DNA from: Leptolyngbya sp. RL_3_1
GTDB lineage: Bacteria > Cyanobacteriota > Cyanobacteriia > Phormidesmidales > Phormidesmidaceae
Assembly: GCA_012032425.1 (NCBI GenBank)
Contig: JAAUQE010000007.1
Location: 1 to 33,518 of the forward strand
Direction of reading: 5' to 3'
Length of the DNA: 33,518 bases
Part shown: piece after piece, positions 17,045 to 24,624 of the stretch
Layout of the letters: every line of letters starts with the position of its first letter
Position numbering within the stretch: position 1 is the first letter of the stretch
Translations under genes and position numbers: made by a program
Notes under the pieces: model-generated
What the model was told of the DNA's origin: nothing
The model's input: the letters and a program-made list of their open reading frames with translations, nothing else
The model's database searches: none

Positions 17045-17589
17045 ATGGTAACCACAGCCTCACGGGGGCAGCAGCGTCCGATTATACAACTGGGTGATCC
17101 GCGCCTCCGGCAGGTGGCGGTGACCGTGCAAGCTTTTGATCATCGCCTGCAAGCTCTGATTGACGATTTGATCTGCACGGCGGAGCAGACCCATGGGGTT
17201 GGGATCGCGGCTCCCCAAGTGGGTGAGTCTCTGCGACTCTTTGTCGTGGCCTCACGACCCAATCTGCGCTACCCCCAGGCCCCGTTAATGGCCCCGACCG
17301 CCATGGTCAACCCTCGGATCGTGGCCCATGACGACGTGATCTTGGCGGGTTGGGAAGGCTGCCTGAGCGTGCCCGATCAGCGCGGCCAGGTGCCCCGTTA
17401 CCGCACCATTGAGGTGGAATACTGCGATCGCACGGCCATGACAAGCGCCTGGTGCTCACGGATTTTGTCGCCCGCATTTTTCAACATGAGCATGACCATC
17501 TAGAGGGGCAGGTGTTTTTAGATCGCGTCCCGGCGGGCGGTGCTGTGTTGAGTGAAGCCGAGTATTGGGCGCAAGAGGGCAGTCGGTAA
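17045..17589 (+). CDS. def: Peptide deformylase (frameshifted in this sequence)
   Basis: The iron/zinc enzyme that removes the N-formyl group from nascent proteins. All three family motifs are present: GVGIAAPQVG (motif 1), EGCLSVP (motif 2, metal-binding Cys) and QHEHDHLEG (motif 3, metal-binding HExxH). Motif 3 lies in a different frame from motifs 1 and 2. Reading is VEYCDR in the first frame, then HGHDKRLVLTDFVARIFQHE in the second. Restoring one C after the HIP1 site GCGATCGC at 17424-17431 gives 181 residues ending SEAEYWAQEGSR at TAA 17587-17589. As sequenced the enzyme would lack its HExxH and be inactive. I attribute the shift to sequence error. Confidence 0.93.
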
Positions 17590-17706
17590 CTATAGCGCTG
17601 GTCACTTTGCTGAATACACCTCGAATCGCTCTGTTCTGGGGCGCATAAGCCAAGTAGCTCACAGTTTTGAAGGGGCTCGTTTTTCGCCTGCTATGTTTGC
17701 ACGGGC

Positions 17707-18749
17707 TTATTTAGACACTGCCCTGGCGGGACGGATGCGGGTCGGGGTGCGCTGTAGCTTTTTGCTCAGAAACGGGGAGAGCTTGACTTCAGCGACATAG
17801 CAAAAGGTGAGCAGCACGATCAGATAGAGGGTCTTCTCCAGCACAACATTATCGATAAAGCCCAAATACTGGGACTGGGCGAGGAGGGGCTGGTGGGCAA
17901 TATAGAGCGAGTAAGAAATGGGGGCAAAGCGGGTGCCAAACTTGAGGATGCCAAAGCCTAGCCATTGGTAATGTTGCCAGATGAGACTGATGCCCAAGGT
18001 CAAGATTGCCGCGATGAAGTGTCTGACTTCTAAAATCGGGTGGATGCCAAAGGAGTAAAGGTTACCTTGGGCAATAAAGACGCCAGCATTGAGGAGGAGG
18101 AGGCTCGCGATCGCCCCTAAAAAGAGGGCAGAAGCCATCATATCTCTGGGCCGAACGGTTTGATGTTTTAAGAAGGAGCGAGCCATCTCAACCCCGGCCC
18201 ACCAAACGGGGAAATAAATCAATATCCGGAGAACTGCATTGGCATGGAAGCAGTATAAAACCGTACATAGGAGCGCCACGGCTCCCACCATGCGACCCTG
18301 ATCCTGTTTTCGGAAGCGGTGATTGACGGGATAGTAAAGCATGTAATGCCACCATTGATAATGGAGGGACCACAAAGCCGATGAAAACAAAGGCGCAACA
18401 ATCACATGGGGTTTCCCGGATTTGAAATCTTGAAGCATCAACAGGTTGCCGACCAGTCGTTGCAAAAATATAGGGCTGGTTAAATTCGGCTGCTGAATGC
18501 AAATCACGGTGATAAACATCAAGATTAAAACCGGGTAGATGCGCAAAAACGTTTTTTAAAGTAGCTCTTAAAGTTTTGGTATCGACTGTTTTGAAATGAA
18601 TACTCGATGACGAAGCCCGACATCATAAAGAAAATCATCACGGCTTCTTGGCCAAAGCGCAGGAAAAAATACTCGTTCCCCAGCACATGGCTTACGACGA
18701 TGTATAGGGCGGCTAATCCCCGAATTGCTTCTAATCTCCAAAGTTTCAT
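17707..18749 (-). CDS. Acyltransferase 3 family membrane protein (frameshifted in this sequence)
   Basis: A polytopic membrane acyltransferase of the OatA/NodX type, which O-acylates sugars, lipids or polysaccharides. The start MKLWRLEAIRGLAALYIVVS has the family's R-x-E-x-x-RG motif, then SHV and a FFMMSGFVIEYSF segment. About ten hydrophobic helices follow and the protein ends in a basic tail. I start at ATG 18749 because the frame further upstream runs through the 74-bp repeat element. The frame changes near KKRFLRIYPV: one missing base in the A5 run at 18545-18549 (T on the coding strand) restores 347 residues. The substrate is unknown. Confidence 0.85.
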
Positions 18750-18766
18750 GGGTTGGCCGGTCTGTC

Positions 18767-18840
18767 GTAACCGTCCCCTGAGCGGAGTCGAAGGGGACTT
18801 TTGCGGGAAATCTGGCTTCAATTCCGCTCAGCCAGCGTGA
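18767..18840 (-). repeat. 74-bp dispersed palindromic element, copy 2
   Basis: Reverse-complement copy of 2449-2522 with four mismatches. Two of these fall in one 16-base arm, so the hairpin here is slightly imperfect. It lies immediately upstream of the acyltransferase start. Its near identity at two sites 16 kb apart in opposite orientation shows it is a dispersed element rather than a local feature. A single arm with one mismatch also occurs at 28891-28906. Confidence 0.85.
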
Positions 18841-18990
18841 CGTGTGGGACGGTGACGGTCTGTCAGCCTTTAATGGTGAGGTTGGATATAGCGCTAGCAG
18901 GACTCCATCAAACGCGCTGCTAAACCTCGTTTAACTTGAAACCCGGCGTTTCCCTCACCCCCAGCCTCCTTCGCCAAGCTCAGGACATTG

Positions 18991-19035
18991 CCTCTCCTAG
19001 AGGGCGTAGCTTGCTTCCCGCAGGGTGGGGAGAGG
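18991..19035. repeat. REP-like hairpin with cyanobacterial repeat core
   Basis: CCTCTCC at 18991-18997 pairs with GGAGAGG at 19029-19035. The interior GGCGTAGCTTGCTTCCCGCA is a sequence I recognise as recurrent in cyanobacterial intergenic regions. The rest of 18841-19178 shows no gene; it separates the acyltransferase from the cation transporter. Confidence 0.55.
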
Positions 19036-19178
19036 AGAAAAATTACACTTCCCAAAGTGGACTTGGTTTAAGGTTTCAGTTGAGCATACCCATTTCTTCT
19101 CTCTGACCTTGAACAGTGCCAAGCCTTCCTGGGTGCGGAGCGCTTAGCCCAGGGGGAGGACGAACCAGTCCGAAGCCA

Positions 19179-20108
19179 TTAGTAACTGATCTGTTCGGAC
19201 TGGTATCCCTGCGGTTCTAGGTGGATGGTGACTCGGGTAGGGCCATACCTGGCCTCTAAAGCCGCTTCCACCGCCTCAGTGATGTCATGGGCGCGGGCGA
19301 TATCGCGGGGCTCGACCACCATGTGCATATCAATAAAGACCTGTCTTCCCAAGAGACCTCGCGAGGCAATGTCGTGGCAGTTCAATACCCCTGGCACCTG
19401 CATCGCTACGGTGTAAATGGCTTCTGGGGCGATCGCCATTTCATCCACCAGCCACGGCAGGTTATCCCGCAGCACCGTCCACCCACTCCGAAACACCAAC
19501 ACCGCCACGGGGAACGCAATCACGATATCCAGCCACTGCACCCCCAGCCAGACTCCGATTAAGCCGCCCATCACCGAGATAGTGATCCACACATCGCTCA
19601 TGGTGTGGTGAGCATCGGCAATCAGAATCTTACTGCCCAGCTTCAGCCCCACCTGCCGCTCATAAAAGGCCACCCCAATGTTGATCCCCAGTACCAGCAG
19701 CATGATCCACAGGGCGTTGGCAGACATGGTGACGGTGCCCTCCCCTGAGATCACGCGTTCTACCGTAGTTTTGAGAATCTCGAAACAGGCAATGCCCAAA
19801 AAAGCGGCAATGCCCAATGCCCCGATCGCCTCGAATTTTTGATGGCCGTAGGGATGATCGCGATCGGGTTGGGGGGAGGCCAGTTGGTTGGTCACCAAGC
19901 CCAAGACGTTGTTGGCGCTATCGGTGACGCTATGGAGGGCGTCGGCCAGCAAGCTCAAGGAGCCCGTCCACCAGCCCACCAAGGACTTCAGCCCCACCAC
20001 CGTCAGGTTGAGCACTAGGGTGATCACCAAGACGCGCCGCACCTGTCCTCGATGGTCGGCAGCAGCGTGCGGGGATGCGATGGATGAGGATGGAAACTCA
20101 GACGCCAT
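19179..20108 (-). CDS. Cation diffusion facilitator (CDF) family metal efflux transporter
   Basis: A 309-residue inner-membrane antiporter exporting Zn2+ or related divalent metals in exchange for protons. Six hydrophobic helices are visible. The transport-site motifs are LLADALHSVTDSANN in helix 2 (H-x3-D) and ADAHHTMSDVW in helix 5 (H-x3-D). The loop between carries the CDF-typical DRDHPYGHQKFE. The C-terminal cytosolic domain (about residues 215-305), with HDIASRGLLGRQVFIDMHMV, is the metal-sensing ferredoxin-like dimerisation domain. The H-x3-D pair at both sites suggests Zn/Cd or Fe/Mn rather than strict specificity. It is transcribed away from the OCP gene. Confidence 0.93.
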   Translation of the reverse strand: MASEFPSSSIASPHAAADHRGQVRRVLVITLVLNLTVVGLKSLVGWWTGSLSLLADALHSVTDSANNVLGLVTNQLASPQPDRDHPYGHQKFEAIGALGIAAFLGIACFEILKTTVERVISGEGTVTMSANALWIMLLVLGINIGVAFYERQVGLKLGSKILIADAHHTMSDVWITISVMGGLIGVWLGVQWLDIVIAFPVAVLVFRSGWTVLRDNLPWLVDEMAIAPEAIYTVAMQVPGVLNCHDIASRGLLGRQVFIDMHMVVEPRDIARAHDITEAVEAALEARYGPTRVTIHLEPQGYQSEQISY

Positions 20109-20435
20109 GGGGGTGAATCAAATGGGGCAACTGAATGGGGGCAACAGCGCTGACTAGGGCAATTCTGATCTTATTGTCTTACCCGAACTAAGTGAGGATG
20201 AATGCTGATTGACTGAAAAAAGCCTAAAAGCCTTGAGATCTGGTTCTCTAGCTGGCGACGTTAAGTCGCGCCTAGCCTGACCCAGTCCGCCGGTGCGGAC
20301 TCATCCATAGGGTTCTAGGCACCTCTGCCAGCCATCGTCAACTGGGGATACCGCCAGTGCTGATCCTACAGGCTTGGCCACGATCAAAACGGTCAGACCA
20401 TTAACCGGATAGAGGGAGAGCCTAAACGACAAGTG

Positions 20436-20465
20436 TTTACAAAGCGTTACATCATGCTATACAAT
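20436..20465 (+). promoter_or_regulatory. Candidate sigma-70-type promoter
   Basis: TTTACA at 20436-20441 is followed after 16 bases by TATACA (20458-20463) or after 18 bases by TACAAT (20460-20465). It points toward OCP but lies about 620 bases upstream of the start, so if real it would drive a long leader or a separate small RNA. This rests on motif match only. Confidence 0.35.
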
Positions 20466-20614
20466 TCTTTACAGACGTGAGGCAAGCCCTGAGCCCCCTG
20501 ACTTCAAATCAAGGTCAAGCGAGGTGTTTGTTAAGAAAGCGTTGTCTTGTCAAGTGAGGCAGTCAGATCATTTACTCTAAGAAAGAGATCAGGACCTTTT
20601 ACTCTCATGAAAGT

Positions 20615-20636
20615 GAAGTCTAGACCGTTAGACTTC
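20615..20636 (+). terminator. 8-bp perfect hairpin followed by T-rich stretch
   Basis: GAAGTCTA at 20615-20622 pairs with TAGACTTC at 20629-20636 around GACCGT. It is followed by TTTGTTTCATCTTTTT. It could terminate a short transcript started at the promoter candidate near 20436, i.e. a leader or small RNA of roughly 170 bases. The stem is not GC-rich, so the call is tentative. Confidence 0.35.
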
Positions 20637-20936
20637 TTTGTTTCATCTTTTTCGAAGCATGGTTTTAGTTCTGTTCTGAACTTCGATGAAACGAGCGATT
20701 GCTTAATTACGGCCAGAGTAGTTTAGATTGTTGCTTGCTAGTCTGACTTTAACTGTCACTCAGCTCGAAAGTTGGAGCTTGTAGGTTACGCATTTTGAAG
20801 TTTTGCTCGACTGTTTTTTCTGAGAGTCTTTGTTAGCTTGCCTGTTTGCCTTTAAGGCTGTAGAGATAAGTCCTGATTAGTCTCATTTGATTCACGATAT
20901 TCCTTGTGGATTGGTGATATAGCATTTTTGAAGACC

Positions 20937-20993
20937 GTGAGGTATAGAAAGAGACCTGAGGCCCCTGCTGCAAGGACATTGGCTATACCTCAC
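20937..20993 (+). promoter_or_regulatory. 11-bp perfect inverted repeat in the OCP leader
   Basis: GTGAGGTATAG at 20937-20947 pairs perfectly with CTATACCTCAC at 20983-20993, separated by 35 bases. It ends about 90 bases before the OCP start codon. It could be a structured 5' leader element or an operator bound by a regulator at both arms. The arms are too long and exact to be casual. Confidence 0.55.
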
Positions 20994-21084
20994 CAGGCAA
21001 GGAAATGTTGTATGAGATCATATCCAAATGTACGGGTTTCCATCTGAGTCAGGCTCATTGTTTGTTACTTGAGGTTTTGTCACC

Positions 21085-22043
21085 ATGCCTTACACGATTA
21101 GTACTGCCCGAAATATTTTTCCGGATACTCTTTCTGCGGGTGCTGTTCCAGCGACGACCGCTAGATTTAACCAGCTCAGCGCTGAAGACCAGCTAGCGTT
21201 GATTTGGTTCGCTTATTTGGAGATGGGCAAAAGTATTACCATTGCCGCTCCTGGTGCCGCCAGAATGCAGTTTGCTGAGCGTACTCTAGAGCAAATCAAG
21301 GCCATGTCGCCCTTTGAACAAAGTCAGGCGATGTGTGATTTGGCGAACCGGGCTGATACGGAGATCTCTCGCGCCTACGCCACCTGGACGCCCAACCTAA
21401 AATTAGGGTTTTGGTATCGCTTGGGTGAATGGATGGAGCAGGGTTTAGTGGCACCGATTCCCGAAGGTTATAAGCTTTCCGCCAACGCCAATGCCGTCTT
21501 GGTGGCGATTCAGCAGTTGGAAGCCGGACAGCAAATTTCGGTTTTAAGAAACTGTGTTGTCGATATGGGCTTCGACACCGGCAAGATGAGTGGCTATACC
21601 CGAGTCTCGGAGCCGGTCGAGCCGCCCAAATCGTTGTCTCAGCGCACGAATGTGCGATCGCGGGCGTGACCAATCCGACAGTCCTGAACTACATGGACAG
21701 CTTGAATGCCAATGACTTTGATGCATTAATTGAATTGTTCATGACTGACGGTGCCTTACAACCGCCGTTTCGGCAACCGATTGTGGGCCGAGATGCGGTT
21801 CTCCGGTTTTTCAGAGAAGAATGTCAAAACCTGAAGCTGATGCCTGAAAGCGGCGTTGTCGAACCGGCTTCCGATGGCTACACCCAGATTAAGGTGACGG
21901 GTAAATGCCAGACCCCTTGGTTTGGGGCGGGGATTGGCATGAATATTGCTTGGCGATTTTTGCTGAGCCCTGAGAATAAAATCTTCTTTGTGGCGATTGA
22001 TTTATTAGCCTCGCCGAAGGAGCTGCTCAAGCTGGTGCGTTAG
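21085..22043 (+). CDS. ocp: Orange carotenoid protein (OCP), split by a one-base deletion
   Basis: OCP is the soluble photoactive carotenoid protein that quenches phycobilisomes under strong light. The N-terminal carotenoid/effector domain (residues 1 to about 165) and the NTF2-like C-terminal sensor domain are in different frames. The first ends TGA 21667-21669 after 194 residues, and the second could start at GTG 21666 (GTGA overlap) with 125 residues. Restoring one base before ATCGCG at 21657 gives NVRIAGVTNPTVLNYMD and a 319-residue protein, the normal OCP length. Key residues are all present: Tyr44, Trp110 and Arg155 in the first domain. Tyr203, Glu246 and Trp290 in the second equal Tyr201, Glu244 and Trp288 of the Synechocystis protein. 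With FRP beside it this is an OCP1-type protein. A genuine split HCP/CTDH pair is possible but less likely. Confidence 0.96.
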
Positions 22044-22062
22044 TGCGGAGGGAGCCCCGTAA

Positions 22063-22084
22063 ACCCAGCAATATGTTGCTGGGT
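22063..22084 (+). terminator. Hairpin 1 downstream of OCP
   Basis: ACCCAGCAA at 22063-22071 pairs perfectly with TTGCTGGGT at 22076-22084 around a four-base loop, 19 bases after the OCP stop. There is no long T-tract. It may terminate or stabilise the OCP transcript, separating OCP level from FRP level. Confidence 0.6.
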
Positions 22085-22097
22085 AATTCCTAACGAT

Positions 22098-22128
22098 CCT
22101 AGGGGTTTGATAACGTCAAACCCCTAGG
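22098..22128 (+). terminator. Hairpin 2 downstream of OCP
   Basis: CCTAGGGGTTTGA at 22098-22110 pairs perfectly with TCAAACCCCTAGG at 22116-22128 around TAACG. It is a 13-bp stem directly after hairpin 1. Two stacked strong hairpins support a transcript end or processing point here. Confidence 0.6.
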
Positions 22129-22218
22129 GAAAACCGATATGACAGTTGGGATTTTGTGGGGCCACGAATCCCTAAATTTGTATTGGTGCCAGCTTATCTC
22201 CATCGTTTTAAGCCCTAG

Positions 22219-22260
22219 CCACATCCAACTCAAAAACGTAAGTTTTTGAGTTGGATGTGG
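22219..22260 (+). repeat. 19-bp perfect hairpin with GTAA loop between OCP and FRP
   Basis: A 19-base arm (22219-22237, starting CCACATCC) is exactly complementary to 22242-22260 around the loop GTAA. In RNA this is a closed C-GUAA-G GNRA tetraloop. No T-tract follows on either strand. It may be an RNA stability or processing element or a small palindromic insertion. The remaining bases to 22539 show no gene. Confidence 0.75.
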
Positions 22261-22539
22261 TGAAGATTATGCTGAATAATGGTATTGATAAATATCGTAT
22301 CAATCCATTGATGGGGGAAGGGTGAATTGAAAGGGCAGGCGGCTTTTGAGAAGTGGGATATCAGCTTCATTTTTTAGATCGGTTTTTGAGATTACTTTGG
22401 ATTTCTCCGCTGTTCACCCAGCGACTCCTGGATCAGGGGGATCGATGACTGGCGACGTCAGTTTCCAAAGGCGCTCCATTCTTAAATGGGCGTTAAATAC
22501 GCCGTTAGACACACATATTCAAGCAAAATTTAAATCAAG

Positions 22540-22869
22540 ATGGGACAGCAGGAACAAACGCTTTGGAGCCATGAGGAAATCAGCATTGCCAAAACAGCGC
22601 TTCAGAAAGCGCACCGCTCAGAAATCTCAGCCCTTGTTAGCTATGTACAGGCGCAAGCCAGCGTAGTGGCCACGCCTGAAGATGTCTGGCAACTGCATGA
22701 CTTCTTGAGCGCTAAAAGGCATGAGATTGATGGCAAATATGACGATCGAGAATCTTTCTTGATGTATACCCTGTCGCGACTCATTAAGGATGGTTTACTG
22801 ACGCTGACGGAGCTAGATGGGTTATCTGTAGACAAGAAAACCAAAGTTAATCTGCTGACTCGCATGTAA
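22540..22869 (+). CDS. frp: Fluorescence recovery protein (FRP)
   Basis: A 109-residue, mostly helical soluble protein, the usual length of FRP. The core VWQLHDFLSAKRHEIDGKYD is nearly invariant in the family and is followed by the second helical region LSRLIKDGLLTLTELDGL. FRP binds the C-terminal domain of active (red) OCP, speeds its return to the orange form and helps detach it from the phycobilisome, ending quenching. The start at ATG 22540 gives the family's normal N-terminus, although no clear Shine-Dalgarno site precedes it. It lies about 500 bases after OCP, beyond three hairpins, suggesting separate transcription, and 21 bases before crtW. Confidence 0.95.
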   Translation: MGQQEQTLWSHEEISIAKTALQKAHRSEISALVSYVQAQASVVATPEDVWQLHDFLSAKRHEIDGKYDDRESFLMYTLSRLIKDGLLTLTELDGLSVDKKTKVNLLTRM

Positions 22870-22890
22870 ATCTAGTTCGGGTGTTGATCG

Positions 22891-23658
22891 GTGCAACAGT
22901 ATGGCTATCCTCAATCGCTGGGTCGAAGGTCGCCGCGATCGCCCCTTTTGGCTCAGCGTCAGGGCCTGTGCATTGCGCTCCTGATCATTGGTTTATGGGT
23001 CTGGCACCTTGCCCTCATCCTGAACATCAGAATTTTTGCGATTGCGCCGCCTATTTGGGTGGGGCTGATTTTGGTGCAAACGTTTTTGAATACGGGTTTA
23101 TTCATTACCGCCCATGATGCGATTCATGGGCTGGTGTATCCCCGGCATCGGCGGATCAACCATGGCATCGGTGTGATTTGCAGCTTGGCCTATGCGGCTT
23201 TGTCTTACCCAACGCTGCGGCGCAAACATGGGTTACATCATCGTTATCCGACAAGTGCCGCCGATCCTGATTTTTGTGGGCAAAGTCATGCGGGCTTTTT
23301 GACCTGTTACCGGCATTTCATGGGCCAATATTGGGGATGGCAGTCATTCGTTTCCCTGGCCACGGCGGTGGCTGGTGTCGCCGTCATCTTTCGACTGTCG
23401 CCGTTGAATCTAGCCTTGTTCTGGGCGATCCCTTTACTGCTGAGTTCTCTGCAACTGTTTTATTTTGGGACCTACCGGCCCCATCAGCAGTATGCCACTG
23501 TCCAAGGGCAGGTGGGCTGTTCGCCCAGTCATGGGTTGCCGTGGCTATGGTCACTTTTGCTGTGCTACCACTTTGGCTACCATCAAGAGCATCACGATCA
23601 TCCTGAGGTGCCCTGGTGGCAATTGCCTGCCGTCTATAGCCGTCGCCAGTCTGTTTAG
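22891..23658 (+). CDS. crtW: Beta-carotene ketolase CrtW
   Basis: A 255-residue di-iron membrane oxygenase of the fatty-acid-hydroxylase/desaturase superfamily. The three histidine clusters are present: HDAIHG with H-x3-H, RRKHGLHHRYP with H-x2-HH, and YHQEHHDHPEVPWWQLPAV with H-x2-HH. These match bacterial and cyanobacterial CrtW rather than hydroxylases. CrtW adds 4-keto groups to beta-carotene, giving echinenone and canthaxanthin, which are the pigments OCP binds. GTG 22891 starts 21 bases after the FRP stop, so frp-crtW is probably one transcript. About four hydrophobic helices are visible; the protein looks complete. Confidence 0.93.
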   Translation: MQQYGYPQSLGRRSPRSPLLAQRQGLCIALLIIGLWVWHLALILNIRIFAIAPPIWVGLILVQTFLNTGLFITAHDAIHGLVYPRHRRINHGIGVICSLAYAALSYPTLRRKHGLHHRYPTSAADPDFCGQSHAGFLTCYRHFMGQYWGWQSFVSLATAVAGVAVIFRLSPLNLALFWAIPLLLSSLQLFYFGTYRPHQQYATVQGQVGCSPSHGLPWLWSLLLCYHFGYHQEHHDHPEVPWWQLPAVYSRRQSV

Positions 23659-23860
23659 GATAAGACTGCGAGCCACGTTGCTGAGGCGCGAACGATCAGA
23701 GCGATCCTAGGTGTTCTAGGCAAGGTGGCCAAAGTTATATCCGTCTGAGGGGCTAGCGACCGGGAAGTAGTGGGATAGGATATAGGGCGCGCTAGACCGG
23801 GGCCGCTGCTCTTGATGGATGGCGCGATCGCTTTTTTGGGGTTGGCGCAGAACAGGATTG

Positions 23861-24622
23861 ATGACCATTGAGGGCAACCAGGCCGTTTTGGCCCTAGCCA
23901 ATGTCAGCCATTGCTTTGGCAACGCCAGGGCGCTGCATGAGATCTCACTCACCGTTCAAGCTGGGGAACGGGTGGCCCTATTGGGGCCGAGTGGGGCGGG
24001 CAAGAGTACGCTGCTGAATGTGCTGAATGGCACGATCGCCCCGACGGCGGGACAGGTCGAGGTGTTGGGGCGATCGCTGCATCACCTCTCTGCCCGTCAA
24101 CTGCGACAGATCCAACGACAGCTGGGCCGGGTGCATCAGCACCATGATCTGGTGGCCAATCTGGCGGTGATTCACAATGTCAACGCCGGTCATTTGGGTC
24201 GCTGGTCTGCGCCCAAAGCGGCCCTGTCGCTGGTCTGGCCCCAAGCGGTGGAGACCGCCGCTGCCGCTTTAGATCAGGTGGGGCTGGTGGATAAGCTCTA
24301 TGCGCGCACCGATCGCCTCTCCGGGGGAGAACAGCAGCGGGTGGCGATCGCCCGCTTACTCGTGCAAGATCCCCGAGTGGTCTTGGCCGACGAACCGATT
24401 GCCAGCGTCGATCCGGCCCGTGCCCATGACCTGATGACCAGTTTGCGGGACTGGTGTGGGCAGACGGGTAAGACTTGGGTGGTCAGCCTCCATGATGTCG
24501 CGTTTGCCCGCTGCTATTGCGATCGCCTGATTGGTCTGCGCCAAGGGCGGGTGCTGTTTGACCAGCCGGTTGATCAGGTGAGTGACGCCATGCTGCAAAG
24601 GCTATACCAGCTCAGTCCCTAG
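23861..24622 (+). CDS. PhnC-type ABC transporter ATPase
   Basis: A 253-residue ABC ATPase with Walker A GPSGAGKST, a Q-loop region in QRQLGRVHQHHDLVANLAV, signature LSGGEQQRVAIARLL, Walker B VVLADEP and the H-loop histidine in VVSLHDVAFA. The region VIHNVNAGHLGRWS after the Q-loop is characteristic of PhnC, the ATPase for phosphonate (or phosphite) uptake. I prefer ATG 23861, although an in-frame ATG at 23819 adds 14 residues; neither has a convincing ribosome binding site. It is directly followed by a double permease. No periplasmic PhnD-like protein is adjacent, so substrate assignment is by homology only. Confidence 0.85.
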   Translation: MTIEGNQAVLALANVSHCFGNARALHEISLTVQAGERVALLGPSGAGKSTLLNVLNGTIAPTAGQVEVLGRSLHHLSARQLRQIQRQLGRVHQHHDLVANLAVIHNVNAGHLGRWSAPKAALSLVWPQAVETAAAALDQVGLVDKLYARTDRLSGGEQQRVAIARLLVQDPRVVLADEPIASVDPARAHDLMTSLRDWCGQTGKTWVVSLHDVAFARCYCDRLIGLRQGRVLFDQPVDQVSDAMLQRLYQLSP

Positions 24623-24624
24623 CT

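Larger units (their letters stand above)
20109..21084 (+). promoter_or_regulatory. Long non-coding upstream region of the OCP gene
   Basis: Nearly 1 kb without a supportable gene lies between the divergent CDF transporter and OCP. It is visibly more AT-rich than the flanking genes and contains several palindromes: GTCCGC/GCGGAC at 20285-20300, the 8-bp stem at 20615-20636 and the 11-bp inverted repeat at 20937-20993. Two similar direct repeats containing TTTACTCT lie at about 20565-20605. OCP is known to be induced by strong light in other cyanobacteria; such a long upstream region is consistent with complex control or a leader or small RNA, but no transcript can be seen from sequence. GAGG at 21073-21076 precedes ATG 21085 as ribosome binding site. 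Confidence 0.5.

Noticed and set aside
18750-18821. 24-residue N-terminal extension of the acyltransferase
   Set aside because: It is mostly a translation of the 74-bp repeat element; the family normally starts close to the R-x-E-x-x-RG motif.
21005-21196. 63-residue frame over the OCP start
   Set aside because: Overlaps the conserved OCP N-terminus in another frame and has no recognisable content.
22346-22666. 106-residue frame before and across the FRP start
   Set aside because: It overlaps FRP in another frame, is rich in Arg/Ser/Pro, and shows no motif; FRP is certain there.
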